From the NCBI RefSeq assembly GCF_020181595.1, contig NZ_CP084028.1, forward strand, positions 1,281,706 through 1,345,705: a DNA stretch of 64,000 nt, read 5' to 3'. Position numbers and translations under genes: made by a program. Below, piece by piece: positions 38,680 through 46,991 of this stretch (position 1 is the stretch's first letter; every line of letters begins with the position of its first letter). The notes under the pieces were generated by a model, which searched no databases, had not been told where the DNA came from, and was given only the letters and a program-made list of their open reading frames with translations. The stretch comes from [Mycobacterium] vasticus. Its GTDB lineage: Bacteria > Actinomycetota > Actinomycetes > Mycobacteriales > Mycobacteriaceae.

Positions 38680-38897
38680 AACCAACTCCAAGACGGCGTG
38701 TCCCTGTCGGCATCTGATCTCAGCCCAAGGCTGTTCGGCGAGTTGACGATCCACGAGATCGCAGATCGCCAGCACGTGATCGCCGACGACGGGCCACAGA
38801 TCGAGCTGCTCGATCAGTCCCTCGATGCCGCAGCCCCATACCAACCCGGGATGCGCGACCCGGGGTCGATGTAGGGGCGGCTGTTGTAGGTGGTCAT
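38680..38897 (-). pseudogene. Possible frameshifted small gene
   Basis: From ATG 38897 the minus strand reads MTTYNSRPYIDPGSRIPG in one frame. The next frame continues with well-behaved protein text (VWGCGIEGLIEQLDLWPVVG, then CDLVDRQLAEQPWAEIR). A single-base shift near 38845 would join the two. This looks like a decayed small gene, but I do not recognise the family. Confidence 0.3.
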
Positions 38898-38965
38898 GGC
38901 GGGAGCATCGCACCGGCATGTGACATCTATCGGTGCAGCAAGCCCGATCCATACATCGATGGGTC

Positions 38966-39481
38966 CTACGGGCCGGCCAGGGTTGCGGCGATGTCGGCGG
39001 TCAACAGGTAGAGATCAAGGCTTGCGGAATCTTCGGGGTCTAGCGGTACGAACCCGAATCGCTGCCACCATCGGGCTGCATCCGCGTTGAGCGCGGTGAC
39101 GACTACCGCGCGACAGGCTGCCTTGATGTTCAGTTCGGCCGCGGTGGCCAGGATGTGTTTGACCATCGCAGTCCCCAGGCCCAGTCCGGCGGCCCGACTG
39201 TCGGTGGCGAGTCGGCCGATCAACAGTGCGGGAACCTGTCGCGGCGCGCCTTTGGCCAGAGGTTTGGGGCCGGCCGAGCGGTCGATGGAGGTCATCGACA
39301 GGGTCGCGTAACAGGCGACCGCGTGGCTCGCGTCGGTGATCACCCACACCGCGGCGGTATTGCCGCGGCGGCTTTGCCCGGCATAGCGTCGCAGCCAGTC
39401 GTCCAACGTGGTTTCACCACAAGCAAATTCGTCGAGGAGGTGGATGCCCGAATCAAGCAGCGTCGGCCGGTGGAAATGCAC
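38966..39481 (-). CDS. GNAT-family acetyltransferase toxin (TacT-like)
   Basis: 171 residues with the TacT/AtaT pattern: N-terminal FACGETTLDDWLRRYA, central LLIGRLATDSRAAGLGLGTA (acetyl-CoA loop) and the C-terminal WWQRFGFVPL. Such toxins acetylate aminoacyl-tRNA and stop translation. It lies directly behind a DUF1778 antitoxin gene (1-base gap), the standard partner; similar to the Rv0918-Rv0919 pair. Confidence 0.88.
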   Translation of the reverse strand: MHFHRPTLLDSGIHLLDEFACGETTLDDWLRRYAGQSRRGNTAAVWVITDASHAVACYATLSMTSIDRSAGPKPLAKGAPRQVPALLIGRLATDSRAAGLGLGTAMVKHILATAAELNIKAACRAVVVTALNADAARWWQRFGFVPLDPEDSASLDLYLLTADIAATLAGP

Positions 39482-39482
39482 C

Positions 39483-39761
39483 TCAGTCGAGCCAGGTGAA
39501 CTTCGCCGGCCGCTGCAATGCTGTCGCCAACCGCTCGTTCACGTTCGCTGGGCGGCTGAGCGCTTCGGTGAAGGCGGCTGCGGCGTCGGGGGAGAGGTGA
39601 ATGGTCCGCCGCGCGGCGAGCACGTCGTCGGCGGCGCTGTTGGCGGCCTGCAACACGAACGCGGTGACACTGAGGTGCGCTTCGCGTGCCGCCTCCTCCA
39701 GTCGGCGTTTGGCGGCGGCGTCGACTCGGAGTTGGAGCCGATCGCCCTTTGTCGACGTCAT
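39483..39761 (-). CDS. DUF1778 ribbon-helix-helix antitoxin
   Basis: 92 residues: an N-terminal ribbon-helix-helix (RLQLRVDAAAKRRLEEAARE, then LSVTAFVLQAA) and a C-terminal toxin-binding tail (ISLSPDAAAAF type, here IHLSPDAAAAFTEALSRP). Neutralises the GNAT toxin downstream and probably represses the pair through the inverted repeat next to its start. Confidence 0.88.
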   Translation of the reverse strand: MTSTKGDRLQLRVDAAAKRRLEEAAREAHLSVTAFVLQAANSAADDVLAARRTIHLSPDAAAAFTEALSRPANVNERLATALQRPAKFTWLD

Positions 39762-39780
39762 GTACTTACAATGGCAGTAC
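39762..39780. promoter_or_regulatory. Short inverted repeat at the DUF1778-GNAT start
   Basis: GTACT (39762-39766) and AGTAC (39776-39780) separated by 9 bases, touching the antitoxin ATG. Candidate operator for the ribbon-helix-helix antitoxin. The arms are short, so chance is possible. Confidence 0.4.
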
Positions 39781-39925
39781 GTTGACGTTGGGTCAAGGCA
39801 CCCCGGTACAGGTGGGGCCTGTCATTGTGGACCCGGGCGTCCAGCGATTCGCGGGGTCCGAAGCGTTCCGCGCTGCCGGTAGGGAGCCGCTGGCGCTTCC
39901 GGGCGGCGGACGGAATGCTTGGCGG

Positions 39926-40390
39926 ATGACCAAGCGCATCCTGAGTGTCGTCTCCAACGTCTCGCACTACGCGGACCCGTCCGAGCCGACCGGGCTGTGG
40001 CTCTCGGAGCTCACGCACGCCTACGACGTGTTCGCCCAAGCGGGCTACCAACAGACGCTCGTCAGCCCCAAAGGCGGGTTGTCGCCGCTGGAGCCGCGGT
40101 CGCTCAAGTTCCCGAGCTACGACAACAACACCAAGCTGTCGGACGGGTCGCTTCTGGTCGCCGGGCGCAGGCTCACCGGGTTCTCCTGGTCCGAGGAGAT
40201 TCTGGCCCGGGTCGACAAGCTGGTGCCCTACAACGTCGAAGCGCAGATGAAGCAGCGCGGCGCCCGATACACCAAGGGCCTGATTCCCTTTGGCTCCCAC
40301 GTCGTTGTCGACGGACGCCTGGTGACAGGCCAGAACCCGGGATCGGCCAAGGCGACGGCCAAGAACGTCGTCGCCGTGCTGGGAAAGTGA
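39926..40390 (+). CDS. DJ-1/PfpI-family protein with internal deletion
   Basis: 154 residues. The N-terminal third (ILSVVSNVSHYADPSEPTGL, LVSPKGGLSPLEPRSLKFPS) and the C-terminal third (LLVAGRRLTGFSWSEEILA, PFGSHVVVDGRLVTGQNPGS) are typical of about 230-residue type-1 glutamine amidotransferase-like proteins. The middle 70-80 residues, which should hold the glycine-rich loop and the nucleophile Cys in a VCHG-type elbow, are missing in frame after SYD. The protein has no Cys at all, so it cannot have the usual catalysis; it may be a decayed gene. The stop overlaps the next start. Confidence 0.8.
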   Translation: MTKRILSVVSNVSHYADPSEPTGLWLSELTHAYDVFAQAGYQQTLVSPKGGLSPLEPRSLKFPSYDNNTKLSDGSLLVAGRRLTGFSWSEEILARVDKLVPYNVEAQMKQRGARYTKGLIPFGSHVVVDGRLVTGQNPGSAKATAKNVVAVLGK

Positions 40391-42747
40391 CAACGGGCAC
40401 CGCGGTGCTGCTGACCGAGGAGTTCCGCGACGCATTGGGACACTTGGCGGCAGGCCGAAACCTGTTCCTGACCGGTAAGGCCGGCACGGGCAAATCGACG
40501 CTGATCCGCCACTTCATGGCCAACACCGACAGCAACGTCGTGGTGGTCGCGCCGACCGGGATCGCTGCTCTCAACGTCGACGGGCACACCATCCACCGGC
40601 TGTTCGGATTCCGGCCCACCACAACGCTGTCCGATGTCACCGGTGGGGACTACCGGCCCGGGCGATTCACCAAGACCCTCGCCAGGCTGCAGACGCTGAT
40701 CATCGACGAGGCGTCGATGGTACGTGCGGACGTCTTCGACATGATCGCGGCGGCATTGCAGCGGTTCGGCCCGGAGCCCGGAGCCCCGTTCGGCGGAGTG
40801 CAGGTGGTGTTGGTCGGTGACCTATACCAGCTGCCGCCAGTGGTCGCCGAGGGTGAGCGGCACTACTTTTCGAGCACCTACGACACGCCGTACTTCTTTT
40901 CGGCAAAATCCTTCAGCCGCCAAGACTTCCCGAGCGTCTCGCTGACAACAGTGTTTCGTCAGCTCGGCGATGATCGAATGACGGCCATCCTCAACGAGAT
41001 TCGTGAAGGCGTATTGCTCGGGCATGCCAAGCAGCACCTGGACGCTCGGGTGGACGCCGACTTCGTGCCTCCGGATGGCGAATTCTGGTTGACGTTGGCG
41101 CCGACCAACAGGCTGGTGAGCGCCCGCAACCGCCAGCAGCTCGAACGGTTACCCGGCGAGGAGATGGTGCACCGGGCCACCGAATCCGGGGACCTGTCGT
41201 TGTTCGACAAGCCGCTCGAAGACGAGTTGCGGTTCAAGGTCGGCGCCCAGGTGATGATGCTCAACAACGATCAGTCGGAGCGTTGGGTCAACGGCTCGAT
41301 CGGACGTGTGGTGGGCGTGGGGTACGACCGCCACGGCGCGGTGGTCGAGATCGAATTCCCCGACGGTGAAACCGCCGAGGTCTCCCCGTTCACCTGGGAG
41401 GCCACCCGTCCCGTGGTCGAGGGCGGAACCCTGCGCCGGCACGTTGTTGGCACCTTCACCCAGTTTCCGTTCAAACTGGCCTGGGCGATCACCATTCACA
41501 AGAGTCAGGGCCAGACCCTGGACAGACTGGTGGTGGACCTGTCCGGCGGCATGTTCTCCACGGGGCAGCTGTACGTGGCGCTGAGCCGATGCACGTCATT
41601 GGCCGGGCTTGTGCTGAAACGCCCTGTGCTGCCCAAGGATCTGAAGGTGGATCGCCGGATCGCCCGGTTCCTGCGCGCCTCGGCCAACAGCGACGGATCT
41701 CGGCGATTCTGTGCGATCGGTCTGCTCACCGTCGGCGATGAGGGCCGGATGTCCCGGCCCCGCCCGGTGGAGTTGGCGGTCGCGTTCGACGACGGTACGG
41801 CGGTGTCGACGCTGATCAATCCGCAGCGGGACTTGGCTGACGCCCGACAGGCCTACCGGATCGGGGTGTCGGACGTGCTGCTGGCACCCACGCTGCGGGA
41901 GGCCTGGGCGGTGATCGCGCCGATGCTGGCCGGGTGCACGCCGGTGGGTGCGAAGGTCGATGAGACGCTGGGGCTGATCGACTTCGAACTCAAACGACTG
42001 GGCCGGGTCGTGGCGATGCCCCTGGGCGTCCAATTGCGGGGGAGCGGCGTCCCAGGTGCCACAGCACTGCAGCGTGCCAGGTCGATGCTTGAGCGCCTTG
42101 ATGTCGCCGACTTAGATTCCGGTTCTTCGCCGTTCGACGAACCCGAGGAGACCGACGCGCTCACGGCAATCCTGGTCAGCCGGGATCCCGACGTCATAAC
42201 CCCGACAGCACAACACCTTCCGGCCCTGTCTGCGTTGCTGAAGATCAGCCGATCCCTCGGCGCCATCCTTCTGGGCACCGCCGCAGCCGGCGAAGTGCCG
42301 CTGGCCGGTGAGACGAGTTGGGAGCACGCGGCCCGACAGGCAGCGGCTGATCAACTGCTACTGGCTGCAGCCCGAACCCGACTGCCTGACGAGGTGTTGA
42401 CACGGCTGCGAAATGCGTTGGGGGCGCTGGGGGCTGGCGATCTGGGAGCCGGGCTGGCTCAAGCACCCGCGATGGGCGACATCGCCGAGGTGTTGCAGCC
42501 CGGGGCCCGCGTCTGTTTCACCGGAACCGCGGTGGACGGCCGGGGCCGTGTGGTGGACCGCGACGAGATGGAGCGGGTGGCCGCGGTTGCCGGGCTGACA
42601 CCGGTGCGTTCGGTGACCAAGACACGTTGCGAGGTACTGGTCATCGCCGAAGCCGGCACGCAGTCCGGGAAGGCCCGCAAAGCGCAGGAATACGGCAAGG
42701 CGGTGATCACCGTGGATGAGTTCTTCGGCTGGATCGCGGGTCGATGA
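40387..42747 (+). CDS. Pif1/RecD2-like helicase with degenerate DnaQ-like and BRCT domains
   Basis: 786 residues from GTG 40387, which overlaps the previous stop (GTGA). Superfamily 1 helicase core in residues 1-430: Walker A GKAGTGKST at 30-38, Walker B LIIDEAS at 104-110, GDLYQLPP, and the late motif AITIHKSQGQTLDRL with YVALSRC. Residues about 439-560 have the outline of a DnaQ 3'-5' exonuclease (VELAVAFDDGTAVSTLINP, LIDFELKRLGR) but the first motif reads AIGLLTVG instead of a D-x-E, so it is probably inactive. Residues about 705-786 are a BRCT domain (VCFTGTAVDGRGRVV, TQSGKARKAQEYG). Likely DNA repair or replication. Confidence 0.85.
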   Translation: MTTGTAVLLTEEFRDALGHLAAGRNLFLTGKAGTGKSTLIRHFMANTDSNVVVVAPTGIAALNVDGHTIHRLFGFRPTTTLSDVTGGDYRPGRFTKTLARLQTLIIDEASMVRADVFDMIAAALQRFGPEPGAPFGGVQVVLVGDLYQLPPVVAEGERHYFSSTYDTPYFFSAKSFSRQDFPSVSLTTVFRQLGDDRMTAILNEIREGVLLGHAKQHLDARVDADFVPPDGEFWLTLAPTNRLVSARNRQQLERLPGEEMVHRATESGDLSLFDKPLEDELRFKVGAQVMMLNNDQSERWVNGSIGRVVGVGYDRHGAVVEIEFPDGETAEVSPFTWEATRPVVEGGTLRRHVVGTFTQFPFKLAWAITIHKSQGQTLDRLVVDLSGGMFSTGQLYVALSRCTSLAGLVLKRPVLPKDLKVDRRIARFLRASANSDGSRRFCAIGLLTVGDEGRMSRPRPVELAVAFDDGTAVSTLINPQRDLADARQAYRIGVSDVLLAPTLREAWAVIAPMLAGCTPVGAKVDETLGLIDFELKRLGRVVAMPLGVQLRGSGVPGATALQRARSMLERLDVADLDSGSSPFDEPEETDALTAILVSRDPDVITPTAQHLPALSALLKISRSLGAILLGTAAAGEVPLAGETSWEHAARQAAADQLLLAAARTRLPDEVLTRLRNALGALGAGDLGAGLAQAPAMGDIAEVLQPGARVCFTGTAVDGRGRVVDRDEMERVAAVAGLTPVRSVTKTRCEVLVIAEAGTQSGKARKAQEYGKAVITVDEFFGWIAGR

Positions 42748-42766
42748 TCCAGCCGCCCCCCAGGCC

Positions 42767-43174
42767 TCAGTCCAGGTCGGCGAGCACCTTGCGAGCGGCT
42801 TCGAGCTCGGCTTCCAGGACGGCGATCCGGGCGGCATGCTGTGAGCGCGCCTCATCCATCAACGCCTCGATCGGCGTGAACAGGTCCTCGTGGAGTTCCC
42901 TGGCGGCCCGCGACACCGCGGCCGCGGCGACCGCCAGGCCCCGGACCAGAAAGTTGCTGCCCTGCTTGATCTCGGCGTGCCATTCACCGTCGGCGGTACC
43001 GGTCACGGTCAGCGTCAGTTCGAGGGTCTTGGCCTTCTTGCCGGCCGACTTCTTGGCGGGGGCCTTGGCCTCTGGAACCGTGATCTCCGAGGCGCCGGGC
43101 TCGACTGCCTCAGTGTCGGTGGCGGCGGGCACGTAGTCGGTGGCGGGCAGGGCTTCGGTGGCGAGTGCGGTCAT
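42767..43174 (-). CDS. DUF6319-like protein
   Basis: 135 residues. N-terminal Ala/Pro/Glu-rich linker with a KKSAGKKAK basic patch, then a short strand domain (LELTLTVTGTADGEWHAEIK) and a C-terminal coiled coil (IAVLEAELEAARKVLADL). Resembles the DUF6319 family of actinobacteria; function unknown. ATG 43174 was chosen; the frame stays open upstream but the text there is not protein-like. Confidence 0.7.
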   Translation of the reverse strand: MTALATEALPATDYVPAATDTEAVEPGASEITVPEAKAPAKKSAGKKAKTLELTLTVTGTADGEWHAEIKQGSNFLVRGLAVAAAAVSRAARELHEDLFTPIEALMDEARSQHAARIAVLEAELEAARKVLADLD

Positions 43175-43212
43175 GCCAGATATTAGAACACACGTTCGAC
43201 AAATTGAGTGGC

Positions 43213-43911
43213 TCAGGCCGTCGGTGTCGGCGTCATCGAGGCGATGAAGTACGTCTCCTGCCCGGTCGGGTAGCCACCGCCGTCGGTGGCGATATGGACA
43301 TGGTCGTAATGGTTGGCGGTCTCGTTTCCGTAGTCCGAGGTCCAGTTCCCGCCGCCGACGCCGGGGTAGATCTTCTGCCGCCAGATCACATGGTTGACAC
43401 CCCAGCGCTTGGCGTTCGCTAACGCGTATCCGGCGATCTGGTCGCCCAGCTGAATCCCGGAATCGCTGTGGTAATCGGGGATCATCACGTCGATGGCCAA
43501 CCCGTCGGGATGCCACTTCAGCGGGTCCTGGCGGTAGCCGTAGATGGTCGTGATCTCTTGGAACAGCACCCCGATGGTGCGGGCCGCCCAGATGGTCTTG
43601 ACCTGCAGTCCGTTCTCAGGTGCCACCCCGACCGGCAGGGGGAACGCGAACTGCTGGCCCTCATTGGGCATCGGAACGCTGGCGGCCAGCGCGGCGACCT
43701 CGGCGGGATTGGCGACGCGCATCGTGCCGGCGGGCGGCGCCGAGGTCGGTGCTGCGCTCGGCGGCGCCGCCTGGGCGGTCTCGGTGGGTTTGGGCTTCGC
43801 GTCGTTCTGGTCCTGGGCGTAGAGCAGCGCCGCGGAGACCGCCAGCGACACCACGATGGCGAGGCCGCGACCGCAGATCCGGGCGATCTTCCCCCACTTC
43901 ACCCCAAGCAC
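43213..43911 (-). CDS. Exported VanY/ARB-07466-like protein
   Basis: 232 residues with an N-terminal membrane anchor or signal (about 13-32), a Pro/Ala-rich linker, and a C-terminal domain with HPDGLAIDVMIPDY and YDHVHI. These are the spaced His/Asp and His residues of M15/LAS-type zinc peptidases and of the ARB-07466-like domain. Possibly a peptidoglycan-active or cell-wall binding protein; enzymatic activity not proven. Confidence 0.75.
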   Translation of the reverse strand: MLGVKWGKIARICGRGLAIVVSLAVSAALLYAQDQNDAKPKPTETAQAAPPSAAPTSAPPAGTMRVANPAEVAALAASVPMPNEGQQFAFPLPVGVAPENGLQVKTIWAARTIGVLFQEITTIYGYRQDPLKWHPDGLAIDVMIPDYHSDSGIQLGDQIAGYALANAKRWGVNHVIWRQKIYPGVGGGNWTSDYGNETANHYDHVHIATDGGGYPTGQETYFIASMTPTPTA

Positions 43912-43950
43912 CTTAGTGAATCGAGCTCGGAATGTGCTGTACCGGCGACG

Positions 43951-44259
43951 CTAGGAGCCCGGGCACAGTTCTGCGCGTGCGGCGTCGGCGATCAACGTGA
44001 ACTGCGGCCACGCCGGATAGTTCGGCAGCTGAGCCTCCACACTGCGCCCGACATGCAGGTTCTCGCAGATCATGTGGCCCATCGCGCGCACGCTGGGCTC
44101 CGAGATCGGCTCATCGCCGGCATAGCGGGCGGTGTAGCCGTGCGAGTTGAGGTACTTCATGAAGGAGGCGTCGTCGGCGTGGGCCGGTGGAGCACCGAGC
44201 AACGCACCCACCGCCACCGCAGCTGTCAACGCGGCCCTCGCCGGCGCGATCCATGTCAT
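43951..44259 (-). CDS. DUF732 secreted protein
   Basis: 102 residues, signal peptide (AALTAAVAVGALLGAPPAHA, cut near 28) and a DUF732 domain (FMKYLNSHGYTA, ICENLHVGRS, two Cys). DUF732 proteins are small exported mycobacterial proteins of unknown function. It is divergent from another Cys-containing secreted gene 51 bases away. Confidence 0.82.
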   Translation of the reverse strand: MTWIAPARAALTAAVAVGALLGAPPAHADDASFMKYLNSHGYTARYAGDEPISEPSVRAMGHMICENLHVGRSVEAQLPNYPAWPQFTLIADAARAELCPGS

Positions 44260-44310
44260 AGCGGCGATGCTACTGCTAGCGTCAGCGGCGATAAGAGAAA
44301 GGCGCTGGAC

Positions 44311-44706
44311 GTGAAATCAACCGCCTTGGCGATGGCCCTGGCCGCAAGCGTGCTGGCAGGGCTCCTCGGTGCCGCGTCATCGGCTCACGCCGACCCGCTC
44401 AATCCGCGCGACCCCGACTACTGCGGCAACAGCCCGGACATCCTGTTGTGCAACGACCAGAAGTCGACCTATCCGCGCCCGGCCGAGATGGCCTACCTCA
44501 ACTCCATCCGCGGACTGTTCGCGCCCGGCAGCGAAGCGCGCCGGCTGGCCGCCGGTCGGACCGCCTGCCTCGAGTTCCCCAAGTACCCGACCAGCCTCAT
44601 CACCGATCAGGTCACGGCGTATCTTCAGATCGCCAAACCGACCGCCGAAACGGTGGTGGCGGCGGCGCACTCGAACATCTGCCCGTCGGTGGCGCAACAG
44701 GGCTGA
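44311..44706 (+). CDS. Small secreted protein, DUF732-like
   Basis: 131 residues from GTG 44311. Signal peptide (LAMALAASVLAGLLGAASSAHA, cut near 26), then a mature domain with four Cys residues (YCGNSPDILLCN, TACLEFPK, NICPS) which could form two disulfides. Similar to small exported mycobacterial proteins near DUF732 genes. A possible ribosome binding site (GAGAAAGG) precedes the GTG. Unknown function. Confidence 0.75.
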   Translation: MKSTALAMALAASVLAGLLGAASSAHADPLNPRDPDYCGNSPDILLCNDQKSTYPRPAEMAYLNSIRGLFAPGSEARRLAAGRTACLEFPKYPTSLITDQVTAYLQIAKPTAETVVAAAHSNICPSVAQQG

Positions 44707-44712
44707 GCGGGA

Positions 44713-46359
44713 TCACCGCGCCAAGCGGCGCAACCCGTCTCGGATTGCGGCCTGCGCGGCGACGTCACACTCGTTGTAGGCCAGACACCACCGGCGCGCA
44801 GCGTCGGCCTGCGGTCCATGTCCACGTGCGGCCTCGATCGAAGTCTGCGACATCAGACCGCCCGGATCGTCGACGTCCCAGTGGAAGTCGAAATAGCCGG
44901 CGACCAGTTTGATCGACGACCGGGTGCGGGCGAAATACGTGGCGTCGAACCACTTGAGCAGGTCGAAGGTGAGTCCGTCCAGTGCGGCGCTGGCGTCGGC
45001 GAACCTGCGGGTGATCGAGACTTCCGGATGGCTCCAGTGGAAGACCCGCAGCGTCTTGCCCTCACGTTGCGCCTGGGTGCGTAACCCCCATATGCGGGAG
45101 GAGAATTCGGCGGCCAGTGCGGCTTCGCCGGCGTCGTCGAGCGCCTCGAAGGAGGTGACGGGTTCGTAACGGGCGGTGGTGTCGTCCTGGCCGTCCCGGA
45201 TGCGCAGGCCCCATTGATAGACCCGCTGGTCGCCGTCCCACTCGATGTCGAAGTCGACCTCGATGTCGGCCGACGGCACCACCGGGAGATCGGGACCGCG
45301 GGGCTCGACATCGGCTCCGGCGCAAGCCATCCGGGATCGCCGGATCGCATTGGCAAGCCGGCCTGCCGGCTTCTGGGTGCCCACGGACGCGATGGCGAAT
45401 GCTTCGGCGTCGGGCTGGGCCTCGGCCAGTTGCGTGACGGTCAGTGTCGCCCCGTCACCGCAGTGGTCATACAGATACTGCCACTCCCGGACGTTGAGAT
45501 GGCCCGCGTCGAGGGTGAACGACGCGTCGTTCTCGCCGGCCACCTCGGCGCAGTGGTCGAACCACTCGCAGGTGTTACAGGCCTCGATCCGGTAGGGCCG
45601 CACCAGTTCCCGTCCAGACGCTGCGGCCTGGGCCACCGCGAGCCGGAACACGAACTCGTGGTCGTAGTACTCCATGACGGAGCGCTTCGCGCGGTACGAC
45701 GGTTCGGCTTCGGAGTAGCTGAGGATGGTCTCGCCGTCCAGGTCGTACCAGGTGATGCCGTGTGGCTCGCCGATGAGCCCGGTCAGGTCCGAGGTGCCGA
45801 TGATGCCGCCGCGGTGCTCGCCGGCGTGATATCCCAGCTCCTGCAACATCCGGGTGTAGTGCGCCAGCTGCATGGCATCGTCGCGCCACCGCGCCGCGTG
45901 ATTGCTGAATCCGTTGTACGCCATAGGCTGACCGGGTGCGGCCAACGGCGACAGCTCCACTGTGCCCTTCTTCGCCGTGGCCAGTGTGCGGTGGCCCTTG
46001 ACGTCGACCGGCAGATAGCCTGCCCCACTCCGGATGAGCACGTCGGGCTGCCCGGACCGGCCGCCGATACTCGGCAGGCATCCGCCGGCGATCACCGCGA
46101 CACCGGCGTCCATCGCTGCGACGGTCGCCCGCTGCCGTTGGCTGAATCCAATGTCGGGGTCCACGATCAGCAGCTGCCCGGACTCCGGGAGGCGGCGCCG
46201 GAGCTCATCGAAAACCAATGCCTCAAAAGCGATTCCGGCCTCACGCAACGCCAATAGGTCCGGCGGGACGGCCACCGGCTCCAGGGTTGCCGGGCCGAAC
46301 TTATTGTGGGTGACCCGGGCGCACGTCTTCGCCGCGTAGCCGCTGAGATGGATCTCCAT
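44713..46359 (-). CDS. TM0106-family RecB-like nuclease with RNase H-like domain
   Basis: 548 residues from ATG 46359. N-terminal half is a RecB/PD-(D/E)xK nuclease: GRSGQPDVLIRSGAGYLPVD followed by VKGH gives the D...DxK core; YAAKTCARVTHNKF is at the N-terminus. A Cys cluster (CNTCEWFDHC) may bind a metal or Fe-S centre. The C-terminal half is an RNase_H_2-type exonuclease (VDFDIEWDGDQRVYQWG, ending YNECDVAAQ). Predicted DNA/RNA processing enzyme; pathway unknown. Confidence 0.88.
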   Translation of the reverse strand: MEIHLSGYAAKTCARVTHNKFGPATLEPVAVPPDLLALREAGIAFEALVFDELRRRLPESGQLLIVDPDIGFSQRQRATVAAMDAGVAVIAGGCLPSIGGRSGQPDVLIRSGAGYLPVDVKGHRTLATAKKGTVELSPLAAPGQPMAYNGFSNHAARWRDDAMQLAHYTRMLQELGYHAGEHRGGIIGTSDLTGLIGEPHGITWYDLDGETILSYSEAEPSYRAKRSVMEYYDHEFVFRLAVAQAAASGRELVRPYRIEACNTCEWFDHCAEVAGENDASFTLDAGHLNVREWQYLYDHCGDGATLTVTQLAEAQPDAEAFAIASVGTQKPAGRLANAIRRSRMACAGADVEPRGPDLPVVPSADIEVDFDIEWDGDQRVYQWGLRIRDGQDDTTARYEPVTSFEALDDAGEAALAAEFSSRIWGLRTQAQREGKTLRVFHWSHPEVSITRRFADASAALDGLTFDLLKWFDATYFARTRSSIKLVAGYFDFHWDVDDPGGLMSQTSIEAARGHGPQADAARRWCLAYNECDVAAQAAIRDGLRRLAR

Positions 46360-46369
46360 GCCGTGTGCC

Positions 46370-46948
46370 TCATGACTCCGATCGTGCTGGAGCGCAGAGC
46401 AATTCGCCGAGCAGCGCCGCAACGACACCGAACGCGAAATACAGCGGAACCAGCCAGGGAGCCACGCCGAACAGTCCGTCGGAGCCGGGCGCGTACCGGA
46501 ACTGCCCGGCCGCGGCCACCGCCATCTCGGTGACCGGACCCGAAATCGCCGCCAGTGCACCGCAGATGATCGCCGGCCGGTCACCTAGCGCGCAGTACGT
46601 GAGCGCGGCGAACGCGCAGATCAACGTGGTGACGGGAACGACCGGGCCGGTGTGCAGCAACGCGGTGACGACGTAGCTGCCCAGAACTGCGGCGATACCG
46701 GCCACGGCTTGGCACGCGGTGACGTCGGTGCGAACCGAAGGCAGATGCAGGCGCAACTCCGCCAGGATCACCGTCGCAGCGCCGACCATGATCGGAAAGT
46801 TGAGCGGACTGCTCCACACGAACGGCCACGCGTGTGCGGCCGGCAGGTACTCGGTGGTTCCGGTGACGACGTGGGAATGGTCTCCGATCAGACCGGCGGC
46901 CGCTCCCACGGTGAACAGCAGCAGCACCGTCGACGGGCGAAGTTTCAT
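46370..46948 (-). CDS. Integral membrane protein, unknown
   Basis: 192 residues from ATG 46948 with five or six predicted helices. Conserved-looking polar features are GDHSHVVTGTTEY, HAWPFVWSSPLNFP and FRYAPGSDGLFGVAPWLVP. The layout weakly recalls INSIG-type proteins, but I would not assign that from memory. It ends 10 bases before the RecB-like gene start, so the two may be co-transcribed. Confidence 0.7.
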   Translation of the reverse strand: MKLRPSTVLLLFTVGAAAGLIGDHSHVVTGTTEYLPAAHAWPFVWSSPLNFPIMVGAATVILAELRLHLPSVRTDVTACQAVAGIAAVLGSYVVTALLHTGPVVPVTTLICAFAALTYCALGDRPAIICGALAAISGPVTEMAVAAAGQFRYAPGSDGLFGVAPWLVPLYFAFGVVAALLGELLCAPARSES

Positions 46949-46991
46949 CACCGCAGTATGCACGCGGTACCGTCCTGCTGGTGAGGCCCGG

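Noticed and set aside
38677..38874. Plus-strand frame of 65 codons
   Set aside because: It is antisense to the frameshifted text on the minus strand, which reads better; no start context.
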